This document shows, in pieces, positions 1 through 10,142 of a stretch of 64,000 nucleotides of DNA (position 1 is its first letter; every line of letters starts with the position of its first letter). The position numbers and the translations under genes are program-made. The DNA is from Streptococcus sp. 116-D4 (GTDB taxonomy: Bacteria; Bacillota; Bacilli; Lactobacillales; Streptococcaceae), in the NCBI RefSeq assembly GCF_009731465.1, contig NZ_AP021887.1, positions 62,001-126,000 of the forward strand, written 5' to 3'. A model generated the notes under the pieces. It made no database searches and was not told the origin of the DNA. It saw only the letters and a program-made list of their open reading frames with translations.

Positions 1-1
1 C

Positions 2-1786
2 CATGCCAGTCAAAAAGGATTACAGACTATCTTTGACTGCTCTGTTGGACGCTCAACGGTTAATCACCCACTTGGTGGTCGTTACCAACTCACACCAACT
101 GAGGCATCTGTGCAGAAATTACCAGTTCAACACGGTGTGACTCATACTGCGTCAGTCATGGCTCAAGGTTTCAACCCTTATCTAGCTGAATGGTCTCCAT
201 ACCACGGTGCTGCTTATGCGGTTATCGAAGCAACTGCTCGTTTGGTGGCTGCTGGTGCCAACTGGTCTAAGGCTCGTTTCTCTTACCAAGAGTACTTCGA
301 GCGGATGGATAAGCAAGCAGAGCGTTTTGGTCAGCCAGTAGCAGCTCTTCTGGGATCAATCGAAGCTCAGATTCAACTTGGTTTGCCATCTATCGGCGGT
401 AAGGACTCTATGTCTGGTACCTTTGAAGAATTGACCGTACCGCCAACCTTGGTAGCCTTTGGTGTGACAACAGCAGATAGCCGTAAGGTGCTCTCTCCAG
501 AATTTAAAGCTGTTGGGGAAAATATCTACTACATTCCAGGCCAAGCACTCTCAACAGAGATTGATTTTGACTTGATTAAGTCTAATTTTGCTCAGTTTGA
601 AGCCCTTCAAAAGGCTCACAAAGTGACAGCTGCATCAGCGGTCAAATATGGTGGTATCCTTGAAGCTCTTGCCCTTGCAACATTTGGTAACCATATCGGT
701 GCTACTGTAACCCTTGAAAATCTTGAGACAGCTTTGACAGCTCAATTAGGCGGATTTGTCTTCACCTCTCCTGAAGAAATCGCTGGAGTAGAGAAGATTG
801 GACAAACAAGTGCAGACTTTACACTCCTTGTCAACGGTGTGAAGCTAGATGGACACAAGCTTGACAGTGCATTCCAAGGAAAACTGGAAGAAGTTTACCC
901 AACAGAATTTACTCAAGCGAAAGAACTTGCTGAAGTACCGGCTGTGGCATCAGCTGTTGTGATTAAAGCCAAAGAAAAGGTTGAAAAACCAGTGGTCTAT
1001 ATCCCAGTCTTTCCAGGCACCAACTCAGAATATGACTCAGCAAAAGCCTTTGAAAAAGAAGGTGCAGAGGTTAACTTGGTGCCATTTGTGACCTTGAATG
1101 AAGAGGCTATTGTCAAGTCAGTCGAAACTATGGTTGACAATATTGAAAAAGCTAACATTCTCTTCTTTGCCGGTGGTTTCTCAGCTGCGGACGAGCCAGA
1201 TGGTTCAGCTAAGTTTATTGTCAACATCCTGCTCAATGAAAAAGTGCGTGTAGCTATTGATAGCTTTATCGCCCGTGGTGGCTTGATTATCGGTATCTGT
1301 AATGGATTCCAGGCCTTGGTCAAATCAGGTCTTCTTCCATACGGAAACTTTGAAGATGCCAGCAGTACGAGCCCAACCCTCTTCTACAATGATGCCAACC
1401 AACACGTGGCCAAGATGGTAGAAACTCGCATTGCCAATACTAATTCACCATGGTTGGCTGGAGTAGAAGTGGGCGATATCCACGCTATTCCTGTTTCACA
1501 CGGTGAAGGGAAGTTTGTCGTGACGGCTGAGGAATTTGCGGAGCTCCGTGACAATGGTCAAATCTTTAGCCAATATGTTGACTTTGACGGCAAACCAAGC
1601 ATGGATTCTAAGTACAATCCAAATGGTTCTGTAAATGCCATCGAAGGAATTACCAGCAAGAATGGTCAAATCATTGGGAAGATGGGACACTCAGAACGTT
1701 ATGAAGACGGTCTCTTCCAAAACATCCCAGGAAGTAAAGATCAGCACCTGTTCGCGTCGGCTGTGCGTTATTTCACAGGAAAATAA
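2..1786 (+). CDS. purL: Phosphoribosylformylglycinamidine synthase, C-terminal part (5' end outside window)
   Basis: The frame is open from base 2, so the gene enters from the left; about 594 residues are present of a protein that is normally about 1240 in streptococci. PurL converts FGAR plus glutamine and ATP to FGAM in purine synthesis. The visible part covers the second ATP-binding/AIR-synthase-like half and the C-terminal glutamine amidotransferase domain. That domain shows VFPGTNSEYD, the nucleophile motif GICNGFQ (Cys codon at 1298) and the HGEGKF motif. The internal Met at 110 is not the start, because homologous sequence continues upstream of it. purF follows after 12 bases, so the two are probably co-transcribed. 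Confidence 0.96.
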   Translation, partial: HASQKGLQTIFDCSVGRSTVNHPLGGRYQLTPTEASVQKLPVQHGVTHTASVMAQGFNPYLAEWSPYHGAAYAVIEATARLVAAGANWSKARFSYQEYFERMDKQAERFGQPVAALLGSIEAQIQLGLPSIGGKDSMSGTFEELTVPPTLVAFGVTTADSRKVLSPEFKAVGENIYYIPGQALSTEIDFDLIKSNFAQFEALQKAHKVTAASAVKYGGILEALALATFGNHIGATVTLENLETALTAQLGGFVFTSPEEIAGVEKIGQTSADFTLLVNGVKLDGHKLDSAFQGKLEEVYPTEFTQAKELAEVPAVASAVVIKAKEKVEKPVVYIPVFPGTNSEYDSAKAFEKEGAEVNLVPFVTLNEEAIVKSVETMVDNIEKANILFFAGGFSAADEPDGSAKFIVNILLNEKVRVAIDSFIARGGLIIGICNGFQALVKSGLLPYGNFEDASSTSPTLFYNDANQHVAKMVETRIANTNSPWLAGVEVGDIHAIPVSHGEGKFVVTAEEFAELRDNGQIFSQYVDFDGKPSMDSKYNPNGSVNAIEGITSKNGQIIGKMGHSERYEDGLFQNIPGSKDQHLFASAVRYFTGK

Positions 1787-1798
1787 AAGGTATATAAA

Positions 1799-3241
1799 AT
1801 GACATACGAAGTAAAATCTCTTAATGAAGAATGCGGTGTTTTCGGTATCTGGGGACATCCAGATGCTGCTAAATTGACCTATTTTGGTCTCCATAGTCTT
1901 CAGCACCGTGGTCAGGAGGGGGCAGGAATCCTCTCCAATGACCAAGGAAAACTAAAGCGCCATCGTGACATGGGACTTTTATCAGAAGTTTTCAGAAATC
2001 CTGCTGATTTGGATAAATTGACAGGAACTAGTGCGATTGGTCACGTGCGTTACGCGACTGCTGGCGAAGCTTCTGTAGATAACATCCAGCCCTTCCTATT
2101 TCGATTCCATGATATGCAGTTTGGCTTGGCTCATAATGGAAATCTGACCAATGCAACCTCTCTCAAGAAAGAACTGGAACAAAGAGGAGCGATTTTCAGC
2201 GCGACTTCGGACTCGGAAATCTTGGCCCACCTCATTCGTCGTAGTCACAATCCGAACTTGATGGGAAAAATCAAGGAAGCGCTCAGCCTTGTCAAAGGTG
2301 GTTTTGCCTATATCTTGCTGTTTGAGGACAAGTTGATTGCGGCTCTTGATCCCAATGGTTTCCGTCCGCTTTCTATCGGGAAAATGGCCAACGGAGCGGT
2401 GGTGGTTTCCTCTGAAACTTGTGCTTTTGAAGTCATTGGTGCCGAGTGGATTCGTGATTTGAAGCCAGGTGAGATTGTGATCATTGATGACAAAGGTATC
2501 CAGTATGATAGCTATACAGATGATACTCAGTTAGCAATCTGTTCTATGGAGTATATCTATTTTGCCCGCCCTGATTCTAACATTCATGGTGTCAATGTCC
2601 ATACGGCACGGAAACGTATGGGTGCTCAATTGGCGCGTGAATTCAAGCATGAGGCGGATATCGTGGTCGGTGTACCAAATTCTTCCCTCAGCGCAGCTAT
2701 GGGATTTGCAGAAGAGTCCGGGCTACCAAATGAAATGGGCCTCATCAAGAACCAATACACCCAACGTACCTTTATCCAACCGACTCAAGAATTGCGTGAG
2801 CAGGGGGTTCGGATGAAGCTATCTGCAGTTTCTGGTGTTGTCAAAGGTAAACGTGTGGTCATGATTGATGACTCGATTGTACGAGGAACAACATCTCGTC
2901 GTATCGTTCAGCTCTTGAAAGAAGCGGGTGCGACTGAGGTTCACGTTGCTATTGGCAGTCCTGCGCTAGCTTATCCATGCTTCTACGGTATTGATATCCA
3001 GACACGTCAGGAGCTGATTGCGGCCAATCATACGGTTGAAGAAACTCGCCAAATCATTGGTGCGGACAGTCTGACCTATCTTTCTGTTGAAGGTTTGATT
3101 GATTCGATTGGGATTGAAACAGATGCGCCAAATGGCGGTCTCTGTGTCGCTTACTTTGATGGTGACTACCCAACACCTCTCTACGACTATGAAGAAGACT
3201 ATCGTAGAAGTTTGGAAGAAAAGACCAGTTTTTACAAATAG
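1799..3241 (+). CDS. purF: Amidophosphoribosyltransferase
   Basis: First committed step of purine synthesis: PRPP plus glutamine gives phosphoribosylamine. The 480 residues fit the Bacillus-type enzyme. An 11-residue leader precedes Cys12 (CGVFGIWGH), the likely N-terminal nucleophile after propeptide removal. The HRGQEGAGI motif follows, and the C-terminal half has the PRPP loop VVMIDDSIVRGTT near residues 353-366. Of the Bacillus Fe-S cysteine regions, CSMEY, YPCFYGID and GGLCVAYF are recognisable, but the last has only one Cys, so cluster binding is uncertain. The start is 12 bases after purL. It is followed by an unusually long structured gap before purM. Confidence 0.97.
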   Translation: MTYEVKSLNEECGVFGIWGHPDAAKLTYFGLHSLQHRGQEGAGILSNDQGKLKRHRDMGLLSEVFRNPADLDKLTGTSAIGHVRYATAGEASVDNIQPFLFRFHDMQFGLAHNGNLTNATSLKKELEQRGAIFSATSDSEILAHLIRRSHNPNLMGKIKEALSLVKGGFAYILLFEDKLIAALDPNGFRPLSIGKMANGAVVVSSETCAFEVIGAEWIRDLKPGEIVIIDDKGIQYDSYTDDTQLAICSMEYIYFARPDSNIHGVNVHTARKRMGAQLAREFKHEADIVVGVPNSSLSAAMGFAEESGLPNEMGLIKNQYTQRTFIQPTQELREQGVRMKLSAVSGVVKGKRVVMIDDSIVRGTTSRRIVQLLKEAGATEVHVAIGSPALAYPCFYGIDIQTRQELIAANHTVEETRQIIGADSLTYLSVEGLIDSIGIETDAPNGGLCVAYFDGDYPTPLYDYEEDYRRSLEEKTSFYK

Positions 3242-3459
3242 ACAATAGATCCTCCATTAAAGAAAAAGAAAAATAAAATGGCAAATAAAAATGCGTACGC
3301 TCCACGTCTCACTACTGACTAAAAGCTAAAGCATTTGTCAGTAGACGCTTTGCCCTATGGGACCAAAGCTAGAGACCTGACTAGTATTTTTAGATAAAAT
3401 GATGGTTTATCTAAAAATACGTCGCAATCTTTCTCAAAAAAAGAAAAGGAATAAACAAA
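3242..3459 (+). promoter_or_regulatory. Structured purF-purM spacer with a duplicated purM start and two perfect stems
   Basis: This 218-base spacer holds an exact 28-base copy of the purM start region (3275-3302 versus 3457-3484). The first copy opens a 14-codon reading frame (3278-3322, [14 protein letters not shown]). Next come an 8-bp stem (3312-3319 with 3337-3344) and a perfect 15-bp stem with a 7-base loop (3384-3398 with 3406-3420). Neither stem is followed by a T-run, so this is not an ordinary terminator. It could be the scar of a small insertion that duplicated the purM start, or a leader affecting purM translation. The function is inference. Confidence 0.55.
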
Positions 3460-4482
3460 ATGGCAAATAAAAATGCGTACGCTCAATCTGGTGTGGATGT
3501 TGAAGCGGGTTATGAAGTTGTTGAACGGATTAAAAAGCACGTAGCTCGTACGGAGCGTGCAGGTGTCATGGGAGCTCTGGGTGGCTTTGGTGGTATGTTT
3601 GATCTATCAAAAACAGGTGTCAAAGAGCCCGTCTTGATTTCAGGGACTGATGGTGTCGGGACCAAGCTTATGTTGGCTATCAAGTATGACAAGCATGACA
3701 CGATTGGGCAGGACTGTGTGGCCATGTGTGTCAACGATATCATCGCTGCAGGTGCAGAGCCCCTCTATTTTCTTGACTACGTAGCGACAGGGAAGAATGA
3801 ACCAGCTAAGCTAGAGCAAGTGGTTGCTGGTGTGGCAGAAGGTTGTGTGCAGGCAGGCGCTGCCCTCATTGGTGGGGAAACGGCTGAAATGCCGGGCATG
3901 TACGGCGCAGATGACTATGACTTGGCTGGTTTTGCGGTCGGTGTGGCTGAAAAATCTCAAATCATTGACGGTTCAAAGGTGGCAGAAGGAGATGTTCTTC
4001 TCGGACTTGCTTCAAGTGGAATTCATTCCAATGGCTACTCTCTGGTTCGTCGTATCTTTGCAGATTACACAGGTGAGGAAGTCTTACCAGAATTGGAAGG
4101 CAAGCAACTCAAGGAAGTTCTTCTTGAGCCGACTCGTATCTATGTCAAGGCTGTCTTACCACTCATCAAGGAAGGGTTGGTCAACGGCATTGCCCACATT
4201 ACAGGTGGTGGCTTTATCGAAAATGTACCTCGTATGTTTGCAGCTGACTTGGCTGCTGAGATTGAGGAAGACAAGGTTCCCGTGCTTCCAATTTTCAAAG
4301 CCCTTGAAAAATACGGTCAGATCAAACATGAAGAAATGTTTGAAATCTTCAATATGGGTGTGGGGCTTATGCTGGCAGTTAGCCCTGAAAATGTAAGTCG
4401 TGTCAAGGAATTGTTGGATGAACCAGTCTATGAAATTGGTCGTATCGTCAAGAAAGAAAACGAAAGTGTCATCATCAAATGA
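3460..4482 (+). CDS. purM: Phosphoribosylformylglycinamidine cyclo-ligase (AIR synthetase)
   Basis: Converts FGAM to AIR with ATP. The 340 residues match the family length, with the glycine-rich [12 protein letters not shown] motif near residue 60 and [11 protein letters not shown] near residue 140. The start at 3460 sits behind AAAAGGA and gives the conserved N-terminus; the upstream copy of the same start at 3278 runs into a stop after 14 codons. purN overlaps its stop by four bases (ATGA), indicating translational coupling. Confidence 0.97.
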   Translation: MANKNAYAQSGVDVEAGYEVVERIKKHVARTERAGVMGALGGFGGMFDLSKTGVKEPVLISGTDGVGTKLMLAIKYDKHDTIGQDCVAMCVNDIIAAGAEPLYFLDYVATGKNEPAKLEQVVAGVAEGCVQAGAALIGGETAEMPGMYGADDYDLAGFAVGVAEKSQIIDGSKVAEGDVLLGLASSGIHSNGYSLVRRIFADYTGEEVLPELEGKQLKEVLLEPTRIYVKAVLPLIKEGLVNGIAHITGGGFIENVPRMFAADLAAEIEEDKVPVLPIFKALEKYGQIKHEEMFEIFNMGVGLMLAVSPENVSRVKELLDEPVYEIGRIVKKENESVIIK

Positions 4483-5030
4483 AAAAAATAGCGGTTTTTG
4501 CCTCTGGTAATGGCTCAAATTTTCAGGTGATAGCGGAACAATTTCCAGTAGAGTTTGTCTTTTCAGACCATCGTGACGCCTATGTGCTCGAACGGGCAGA
4601 CAAGCTCGGCGTTCTGTCCTATGCTTTTGAACTCAAGGAGTTTGAGAGCAAGGCAGACTACGAAGCGGCCCTTGTCGAACTCTTGGAAGAACACCAGATT
4701 GACTTGGTTTGTCTAGCAGGCTACATGAAAATCGTTGGGCCAACCTTATTGGCGGCTTATGAAGGTCGGATTGTCAACATTCATCCAGCCTACCTGCCAG
4801 AATTTCCAGGAGCTCATGGGATTGAGGATGCTTGGAATGCTGGAGTTGCTGAGAGTGGCGTGACCATTCACTGGGTGGATTCGGGTGTGGACACTGGTAA
4901 GATCATCAAACAAGTCCGTGTGCCACGTCTAGCTGACGATACCATCGAAAACTTTGAAGCTCGCATTCATGAAGCGGAGTACAAGCTGTATCCAGAAGTG
5001 TTGGATAGTTTGGGGGCTACACGAAAATAA
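4479..5030 (+). CDS. purN: Phosphoribosylglycinamide formyltransferase
   Basis: Transfers a formyl group from 10-formyl-THF to GAR. The 183 residues include the N-terminal GNGSNFQ motif, the catalytic-region motif [15 protein letters not shown] near residues 98-112, and the later [11 protein letters not shown] motif with its conserved Asp. The ATGA overlap with purM supports coupled translation. From memory, some pneumococcal genomes carry a VanZ-like gene between purN and purH; only 75 bases lie here. Confidence 0.96.
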   Translation: MKKIAVFASGNGSNFQVIAEQFPVEFVFSDHRDAYVLERADKLGVLSYAFELKEFESKADYEAALVELLEEHQIDLVCLAGYMKIVGPTLLAAYEGRIVNIHPAYLPEFPGAHGIEDAWNAGVAESGVTIHWVDSGVDTGKIIKQVRVPRLADDTIENFEARIHEAEYKLYPEVLDSLGATRK

Positions 5031-5105
5031 GGAAACCCTCGAGCTGAAAGAAAATTTTCGACTGTAGCAGATGAAGAACTTTTTTAAAAAAGGAAAAGAA
5101 AGAAT

Positions 5106-6653
5106 ATGACAAAAAGAGCACTTATTTCAGTCTCAGACAAAGCGGGCATTGTTGAATTTGCCCAAGAGCTTAAAAAATTAGGTTGGGATATCATCTCGAC
5201 GGGTGGAACCAAGGTTGCCCTTGACAATGCTGGGGTGGACACCATTGCGATTGATGATGTGACGGGCTTCCCAGAGATGATGGACGGTCGTGTCAAGACC
5301 CTTCACCCAAATATCCACGGGGGGCTCCTCGCTCGTCGTGACTTGGATAGCCACTTGGAAGCGGCTAAAGACAACAAGATTGAGCTCATTGACCTTGTTG
5401 TGGTCAATCTCTATCCCTTTAAAGAAACGATTCTCAAACCAGACGTAACTTACGCTGATGCAGTTGAAAACATCGATATCGGCGGGCCATCTATGCTTCG
5501 TTCAGCAGCTAAAAACCATGCCAGCGTGACGGTTGTGGTAGACCCTGCTGACTATACAGTGGTTTTGGACGAGTTGTCAGCCAATGGTGAAACGACTTAC
5601 GAAACGCGTCAACGTTTGGCAGCCAAGGTTTTCCGTCACACAGCGGCTTATGACGCCTTGATTGCAGAGTATTTCACAGCTCAAGTGGGTGAAAGCAAGC
5701 CTGAAAAGTTGACCTTGACTTATGACCTCAAGCAAGCCATGCGTTACGGTGAGAACCCTCAACAAGACGCGGATTTCTACCAAAAAGCTTTGCCGACTGA
5801 CTACTCGATTGCATCCGCTAAACAGCTTAACGGGAAAGAATTGTCATTCAATAATATCCGTGACGCTGATGCGGCCATTCGTATCATCCGTGATTTTAAA
5901 GACCGTCCAACCGTTGTGGCTCTCAAACACATGAACCCATGTGGAATCGGTCAGGCTGATGACATCGAGACTGCTTGGGACTACGCTTATGAGTCTGACC
6001 CAGTGTCTATCTTTGGTGGTATCGTTGTTCTTAACCGTGAGGTGGATGCTGCGACAGCTGAGAAGATGCATGGTGTATTCCTTGAAATCATCATCGCACC
6101 AAGCTATACGGATGAAGCGCTAGCCATTTTGACTAATAAAAAGAAAAACTTACGTATCCTTGCCTTACCATTTGATGCTCAAGATGCCAGTGAGGTAGAG
6201 GCAGAATACACAGGCGTGGTTGGTGGACTTCTGGTGCAAAACCAAGATGTGGTCAAGGAAAGCCCAGCCGATTGGCAAGTGGTGACCAAACGCCAACCAA
6301 CTGAGACAGAAGCGACAGCTCTTGAGTTTGCTTGGAAAGCTATTAAATACGTCAAATCAAACGGAATCATTGTAACCAACGACCACATGACACTGGGTGT
6401 TGGTCCAGGTCAGACTAACCGTGTGGCTTCTGTTCGTATTGCCATTGACCAAGCTAAAGATCGTCTTGACGGTTCTGTCCTTGCTTCGGATGCCTTCTTC
6501 CCATTCGCGGATAACGTGGAAGAAATCGCCAAAGCAGGTATCAAGGCCATCATCCAGCCAGGAGGGTCCGTCCGTGACCAAGAGTCTATCGAAGCGGCGG
6601 ACAAATACGGCTTGACCATGGTCTTCACAGGCGTGAGACATTTTAGACATTAA
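5106..6653 (+). CDS. purH: Bifunctional AICAR formyltransferase / IMP cyclohydrolase
   Basis: Catalyses the last two steps to IMP. The N-terminal methylglyoxal-synthase-like cyclohydrolase domain (about residues 1-130) shows STGGTKVAL and DGRVKTLHP. The rest is the AICAR transformylase, with KHMNPCG and the C-terminal PGGSVRDQE. The length of 515 is normal for the family. The start lies behind AAAGGAAAAGAAAGA. The gene ends before a weak hairpin and a separate promoter for purD. Confidence 0.97.
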   Translation: MTKRALISVSDKAGIVEFAQELKKLGWDIISTGGTKVALDNAGVDTIAIDDVTGFPEMMDGRVKTLHPNIHGGLLARRDLDSHLEAAKDNKIELIDLVVVNLYPFKETILKPDVTYADAVENIDIGGPSMLRSAAKNHASVTVVVDPADYTVVLDELSANGETTYETRQRLAAKVFRHTAAYDALIAEYFTAQVGESKPEKLTLTYDLKQAMRYGENPQQDADFYQKALPTDYSIASAKQLNGKELSFNNIRDADAAIRIIRDFKDRPTVVALKHMNPCGIGQADDIETAWDYAYESDPVSIFGGIVVLNREVDAATAEKMHGVFLEIIIAPSYTDEALAILTNKKKNLRILALPFDAQDASEVEAEYTGVVGGLLVQNQDVVKESPADWQVVTKRQPTETEATALEFAWKAIKYVKSNGIIVTNDHMTLGVGPGQTNRVASVRIAIDQAKDRLDGSVLASDAFFPFADNVEEIAKAGIKAIIQPGGSVRDQESIEAADKYGLTMVFTGVRHFRH

Positions 6654-6717
6654 GAAGGTAAAGGGAGGAAAACAGTTTCTTTCCTTTTTTTGATTAAAAG
6701 GCAGAACGAAACGAGAT

Positions 6718-6741
6718 TATAACGAACATTTGTGGTATAAT
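6718..6741 (+). promoter_or_regulatory. purD promoter with a PurBox-like sequence
   Basis: A TATAAT -10 element at 6736-6741 precedes purD. Directly upstream, 6718-6730 reads TATAACGAACATT, matching 11 of 13 positions of the lactococcal PurBox consensus AWWWCCGAACWWT (PurR). The box is closer to the -10 than activator boxes usually are, so PurR control is inference. A weak hairpin with a T-run at about 6660-6691 could end purH transcripts. Confidence 0.45.
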
Positions 6742-6773
6742 GTTAGTAAATAATTCGTAAAAGAGGTTGTAAG

Positions 6774-8036
6774 ATGAAGCTGTTAGTTGTCGGTTCGGGT
6801 GGTCGTGAACATGCGATTGCTAAGAAGTTGCTTGAGTCAAAAGAGGTAGAAAAGGTTTTTGTTTCCCCTGGGAATGATGGGATGACTCTGGATGGTTTGG
6901 AATTGGTAAACATCTCTATTTCCGAACATTCTGAATTGATTGAGTTTGCAAAAACCAACGATATTGCTTGGACCTTTATCGGTCCAGATGATGCCCTTGC
7001 TGCTGGTATCGTGGATGATTTTAACCAAGCTGGTCTCAAAGCCTTTGGTCCGACAAGATTGGCGGCAGAGCTAGAGTGGTCCAAGGATTTTGCCAAGGAA
7101 ATCATGGTCAAATACGGCGTTCCGACAGCAGCCTATTGCACATTCTCAGATTTCGAGGAAGCCAAGGCCTATATCGAAAAGCAGGGTGCGCCTATCGTAG
7201 TCAAGGCGGATGGCTTGGCGCTTGGGAAGGGTGTCGTCGTTGCTGAGACAGTTGAGCAAGCGGTCGAAGCAGCTCACGAGATGCTTTTGGACAATAAATT
7301 TGGTGACTCAGGTGCGCGTGTGGTTATCGAGGAATTCCTCGAAGGAGAGGAATTTTCACTCTTTGCCTTTGTCAATGGGGACAAGTTCTACATCATGCCA
7401 ACGGCTCAGGACCACAAACGTGCCTATGATGGTGACAAGGGACCTAACACTGGTGGGATGGGCGCCTATGCGCCAGTTCCACACTTACCACAGAGTGTAG
7501 TTGATACAGCGGTTGAGACCATTGTCAAGCCAGTCCTTGAAGGGATGATTAAAGAAGGTCGCCCTTATCTGGGTGTTCTTTACGCAGGGCTTATCTTGAC
7601 AGCTGATGGCCCCAAAGTCATCGAGTTCAACGCTCGCTTCGGAGATCCAGAAACTCAGATTATCTTGCCTCGTCTGACCTCTGATTTTGCACAAAATATT
7701 ACTGATATTTTGGAAGGTAAAGAACCAGCCATCACTTGGACGGACAAGGGTGTGACTCTGGGTGTGGTTGTCGCATCCAAGGGTTATCCGCTAGACTATG
7801 AAAAAGGTGTTGAATTGCCAACCAAGACAGAAGGCGACATCATCACCTACTATGCAGGGGCTAAGTTTGCGGAAAATAGCAGAGCACTGCTATCAAACGG
7901 CGGACGTGTCTATATGCTCGTCACCACATCCGATACCGTTAAAGAATCCCAAGAAACCATCTACCAAGAACTCTCCCAACAAAAAACAGAAGGCCTCTTT
8001 TACCGAACAGATATCGGAAGCAAGGCAATTCGATAA
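6774..8036 (+). CDS. purD: Phosphoribosylamine-glycine ligase (GAR synthetase)
   Basis: Joins glycine to phosphoribosylamine with ATP. The 420 residues show the N-terminal VVGSGGREHAIAKKL motif, the ATP-grasp region (VVKADGLALGKGVVVA near residues 142-157) and the metal-site motif EFNARFGDPETQ near residue 285. The start is preceded by AAGAGGTTGTAAG. It has its own promoter and is separated from purE by a 239-base spacer holding a strongly folded element. Confidence 0.97.
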   Translation: MKLLVVGSGGREHAIAKKLLESKEVEKVFVSPGNDGMTLDGLELVNISISEHSELIEFAKTNDIAWTFIGPDDALAAGIVDDFNQAGLKAFGPTRLAAELEWSKDFAKEIMVKYGVPTAAYCTFSDFEEAKAYIEKQGAPIVVKADGLALGKGVVVAETVEQAVEAAHEMLLDNKFGDSGARVVIEEFLEGEEFSLFAFVNGDKFYIMPTAQDHKRAYDGDKGPNTGGMGAYAPVPHLPQSVVDTAVETIVKPVLEGMIKEGRPYLGVLYAGLILTADGPKVIEFNARFGDPETQIILPRLTSDFAQNITDILEGKEPAITWTDKGVTLGVVVASKGYPLDYEKGVELPTKTEGDIITYYAGAKFAENSRALLSNGGRVYMLVTTSDTVKESQETIYQELSQQKTEGLFYRTDIGSKAIR

Positions 8037-8113
8037 AGATATAAGAAAAAGCGACGCAGTCGCCAAATACGATAATGATTGTTTGATTTGCGAGCGTTAG
8101 CGAGCTAATATAG

Positions 8114-8251
8114 AACAATCACCGCTGTTGTGAAAGAACGATTGAATGACAATCCAATCGTTCAGGGAAATTGGAAGACCTTGGGCTTCCAATTTAGGCA
8201 TGAGACACCTTTGGTGGCTGCTGCCGTCCCTCACAACCTAAGGTGATTGTT
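8114..8251 (+). ncRNA. Candidate structured RNA (cloverleaf-like) in the purD-purE spacer
   Basis: Five nested or adjacent stems are visible. P1 pairs 8114-8123 with 8242-8251 (10 bp) and P2 pairs 8127-8133 with 8231-8237 (7 bp). P3 is a 9-bp hairpin (8136-8144 with 8155-8163), P4 a 10-bp hairpin (8168-8177 with 8186-8195), and P5 a short CACC/GGTG stem (8206-8209 with 8213-8216). P1 closes 24 bases before the purE start, so it could act as a cis-regulatory leader for purE-purK or as a processing signal. I do not recognise it as a known riboswitch class. A transposed or repeat-derived palindromic element is the main alternative. Confidence 0.5.
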
Positions 8252-8275
8252 GAAAAAGAGGAAAAAGGAGAAGAA

Positions 8276-8764
8276 ATGAAACCCGTAATTTCCATCATCA
8301 TGGGCTCAAAATCCGACTGGGCAACCATGCAAAAAACCGCCGAAGTCCTAGACCGTTTCGGTGTAGCCTACGAAAAGAAGGTTGTCTCTGCCCACCGTAC
8401 ACCGGACCTTATGTTCAAGCATGCAGAAGAAGCCCGTCGCCGCGGTATCAAGGTTATCATCGCAGGTGCTGGAGGCGCAGCCCATTTGCCAGGAATGGTC
8501 GCTGCTAAAACAACTCTTCCAGTCATCGGTGTACCTGTCAAGTCTCGTGCCCTTAGTGGCGTGGATTCACTCTATTCCATCGTTCAGATGCCAGGTGGAG
8601 TACCAGTCGCAACTATGGCTATCGGTGAAGCAGGTGCGACCAACGCTGCTCTCTTTGCCCTCCGTCTCTTGTCAGTAGAGGATCAGGCTATCGCGACAGC
8701 TTTGGCAGATTTCGCGGAAGAACAAGGAAAAATCGCAGAGGAGTCGACGAATGAGCTCATCTAA
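8276..8764 (+). CDS. purE: N5-carboxyaminoimidazole ribonucleotide mutase
   Basis: Class I PurE, converting N5-CAIR to CAIR after PurK. Its 162 residues begin [18 protein letters not shown] and include SAHRTPD near residue 40 and the [11 protein letters not shown] loop. The start at 8276 is chosen because it follows AAAGGAGAAGA and gives the family N-terminus; an in-frame upstream start at 8243 would add 11 residues that do not fit the family. It overlaps purK by 14 bases. Confidence 0.97.
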   Translation: MKPVISIIMGSKSDWATMQKTAEVLDRFGVAYEKKVVSAHRTPDLMFKHAEEARRRGIKVIIAGAGGAAHLPGMVAAKTTLPVIGVPVKSRALSGVDSLYSIVQMPGGVPVATMAIGEAGATNAALFALRLLSVEDQAIATALADFAEEQGKIAEESTNELI

Positions 8765-9842
8765 AACAATCGGAATTATCGGTGGCGGCCAGCTGGGTCA
8801 AATGATGGCCATTTCTGCTATCTACATGGGCCACAAGGTTATCGCGCTGGATCCTGCGGCTGATTGCCCAGCCTCTCGCGTGGCGGAGATCATCGTGGCT
8901 CCTTATAATGACGTGGATGCTCTGCGTCAGTTGGCTGAGCGTTGCGATGTCCTCACCTATGAGTTTGAAAATGTCGATGCCGACGGATTGGATGCTGTCA
9001 TCAAGGATGGACAACTCCCTCAAGGGACAGACCTGCTCCGTATTTCTCAAAATCGCATTTTTGAAAAGGACTTTCTCTCAAACAAGGCTCAAGTTACTGT
9101 GGCACCCTACAAGGTTGTGACTTCAAGCCAGGATTTGTCAGATATCGACATGTCAAAAAATTATGTCCTCAAGACTGCGACCGGTGGCTACGATGGCCAT
9201 GGTCAGAAGGTTATTCGTTCAGCGGAAGATTTAGAAGAAGCCTATGCACTAGCGGACTCAGCAGACTGTGTTTTGGAGGAATTTGTCAACTTTGACCTTG
9301 AAATTTCTGTTATTGTATCAGGAAATGGCAAGGATGTGACAGTTTTCCCAGTTCAGGAAAATATCCACCGCAACAACATCTTGTCTAAGACTATCGTGCC
9401 TGCTCGCATTTCAGAAAGTCTGGCTGGAAAAGCCAAAGCTATGGCAGTACGAATCGCAGAACAACTCAACTTGTCTGGAACCCTTTGTGTGGAAATGTTT
9501 GCGAAAGCTGATGACATTATCGTCAACGAAATTGCTCCACGGCCACATAACTCTGGGCACTACTCAATCGAAGCCTGTGATTTCTCTCAGTTTGATACCC
9601 ATATCTTGGGTGTTCTGGGAGCACCATTGCCAGCCATCAAACTACATGCGCCTGCTGTTATGCTCAATGTCCTCGGCCAGCATGTCGAGGCTGCTGAAAA
9701 ATATGTCACAGAAAATCCAAGCGCCCACCTCCACATGTATGGTAAAATAGAAGCGAAGCACAACCGCAAGATGGGACACGTGACTTTGTTTAGTGATGCG
9801 CTGGATAGTGTGATTGAGTTTGGGAAAGGGATAGATTTTTAG
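8751..9842 (+). CDS. purK: N5-carboxyaminoimidazole ribonucleotide synthase
   Basis: ATP-grasp enzyme carboxylating AIR with bicarbonate, paired with PurE. The 363 residues show the N-terminal [11 protein letters not shown] motif, the ATP-grasp core ([14 protein letters not shown] near residue 140) and [12 protein letters not shown] near residue 260. Translation probably couples to purE through the 14-base overlap. Confidence 0.97.
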   Translation: MSSSKTIGIIGGGQLGQMMAISAIYMGHKVIALDPAADCPASRVAEIIVAPYNDVDALRQLAERCDVLTYEFENVDADGLDAVIKDGQLPQGTDLLRISQNRIFEKDFLSNKAQVTVAPYKVVTSSQDLSDIDMSKNYVLKTATGGYDGHGQKVIRSAEDLEEAYALADSADCVLEEFVNFDLEISVIVSGNGKDVTVFPVQENIHRNNILSKTIVPARISESLAGKAKAMAVRIAEQLNLSGTLCVEMFAKADDIIVNEIAPRPHNSGHYSIEACDFSQFDTHILGVLGAPLPAIKLHAPAVMLNVLGQHVEAAEKYVTENPSAHLHMYGKIEAKHNRKMGHVTLFSDALDSVIEFGKGIDF

Positions 9843-9851
9843 GACAAGTCT

Positions 9852-10079
9852 ATGATACAAATTATCGTTAACGCTTTTGTTGAAAAGGATAAGACTGGAG
9901 CAGTCGTGGAAGTCTTGTATGCTAGTGCTGACCAAGATAAGGTACAAGCTAAATATAAAGAACTAACTGCACAATACCCTGAAAACTATTTAGCTATCTA
10001 TGATTTACCGCTGGATACGGATTTGAATACACTAGATCATTATCCGTCTGTGTTTATTGGGAAAGAGGAGTTTGAGTAG
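9852..10079 (+). CDS. Small conserved protein of unknown function in the pur cluster
   Basis: A 75-residue acidic protein with no signal peptide or membrane segment. It starts 9 bases after purK behind AGGACAAGTCT and so is probably part of the same transcript. Residues 1-40 look like an alternating beta/alpha small domain (MIQIIVNAFVEKD). From memory, pneumococci have a similar small gene at this position between purK and purB. No function is assigned. Confidence 0.75.
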   Translation: MIQIIVNAFVEKDKTGAVVEVLYASADQDKVQAKYKELTAQYPENYLAIYDLPLDTDLNTLDHYPSVFIGKEEFE

Positions 10080-10142
10080 AAATCTTGTTTTACCTAGATA
10101 GCTTATTCCCAACAGCTTAAGAAGAAAGGAAAAATTAACAAC

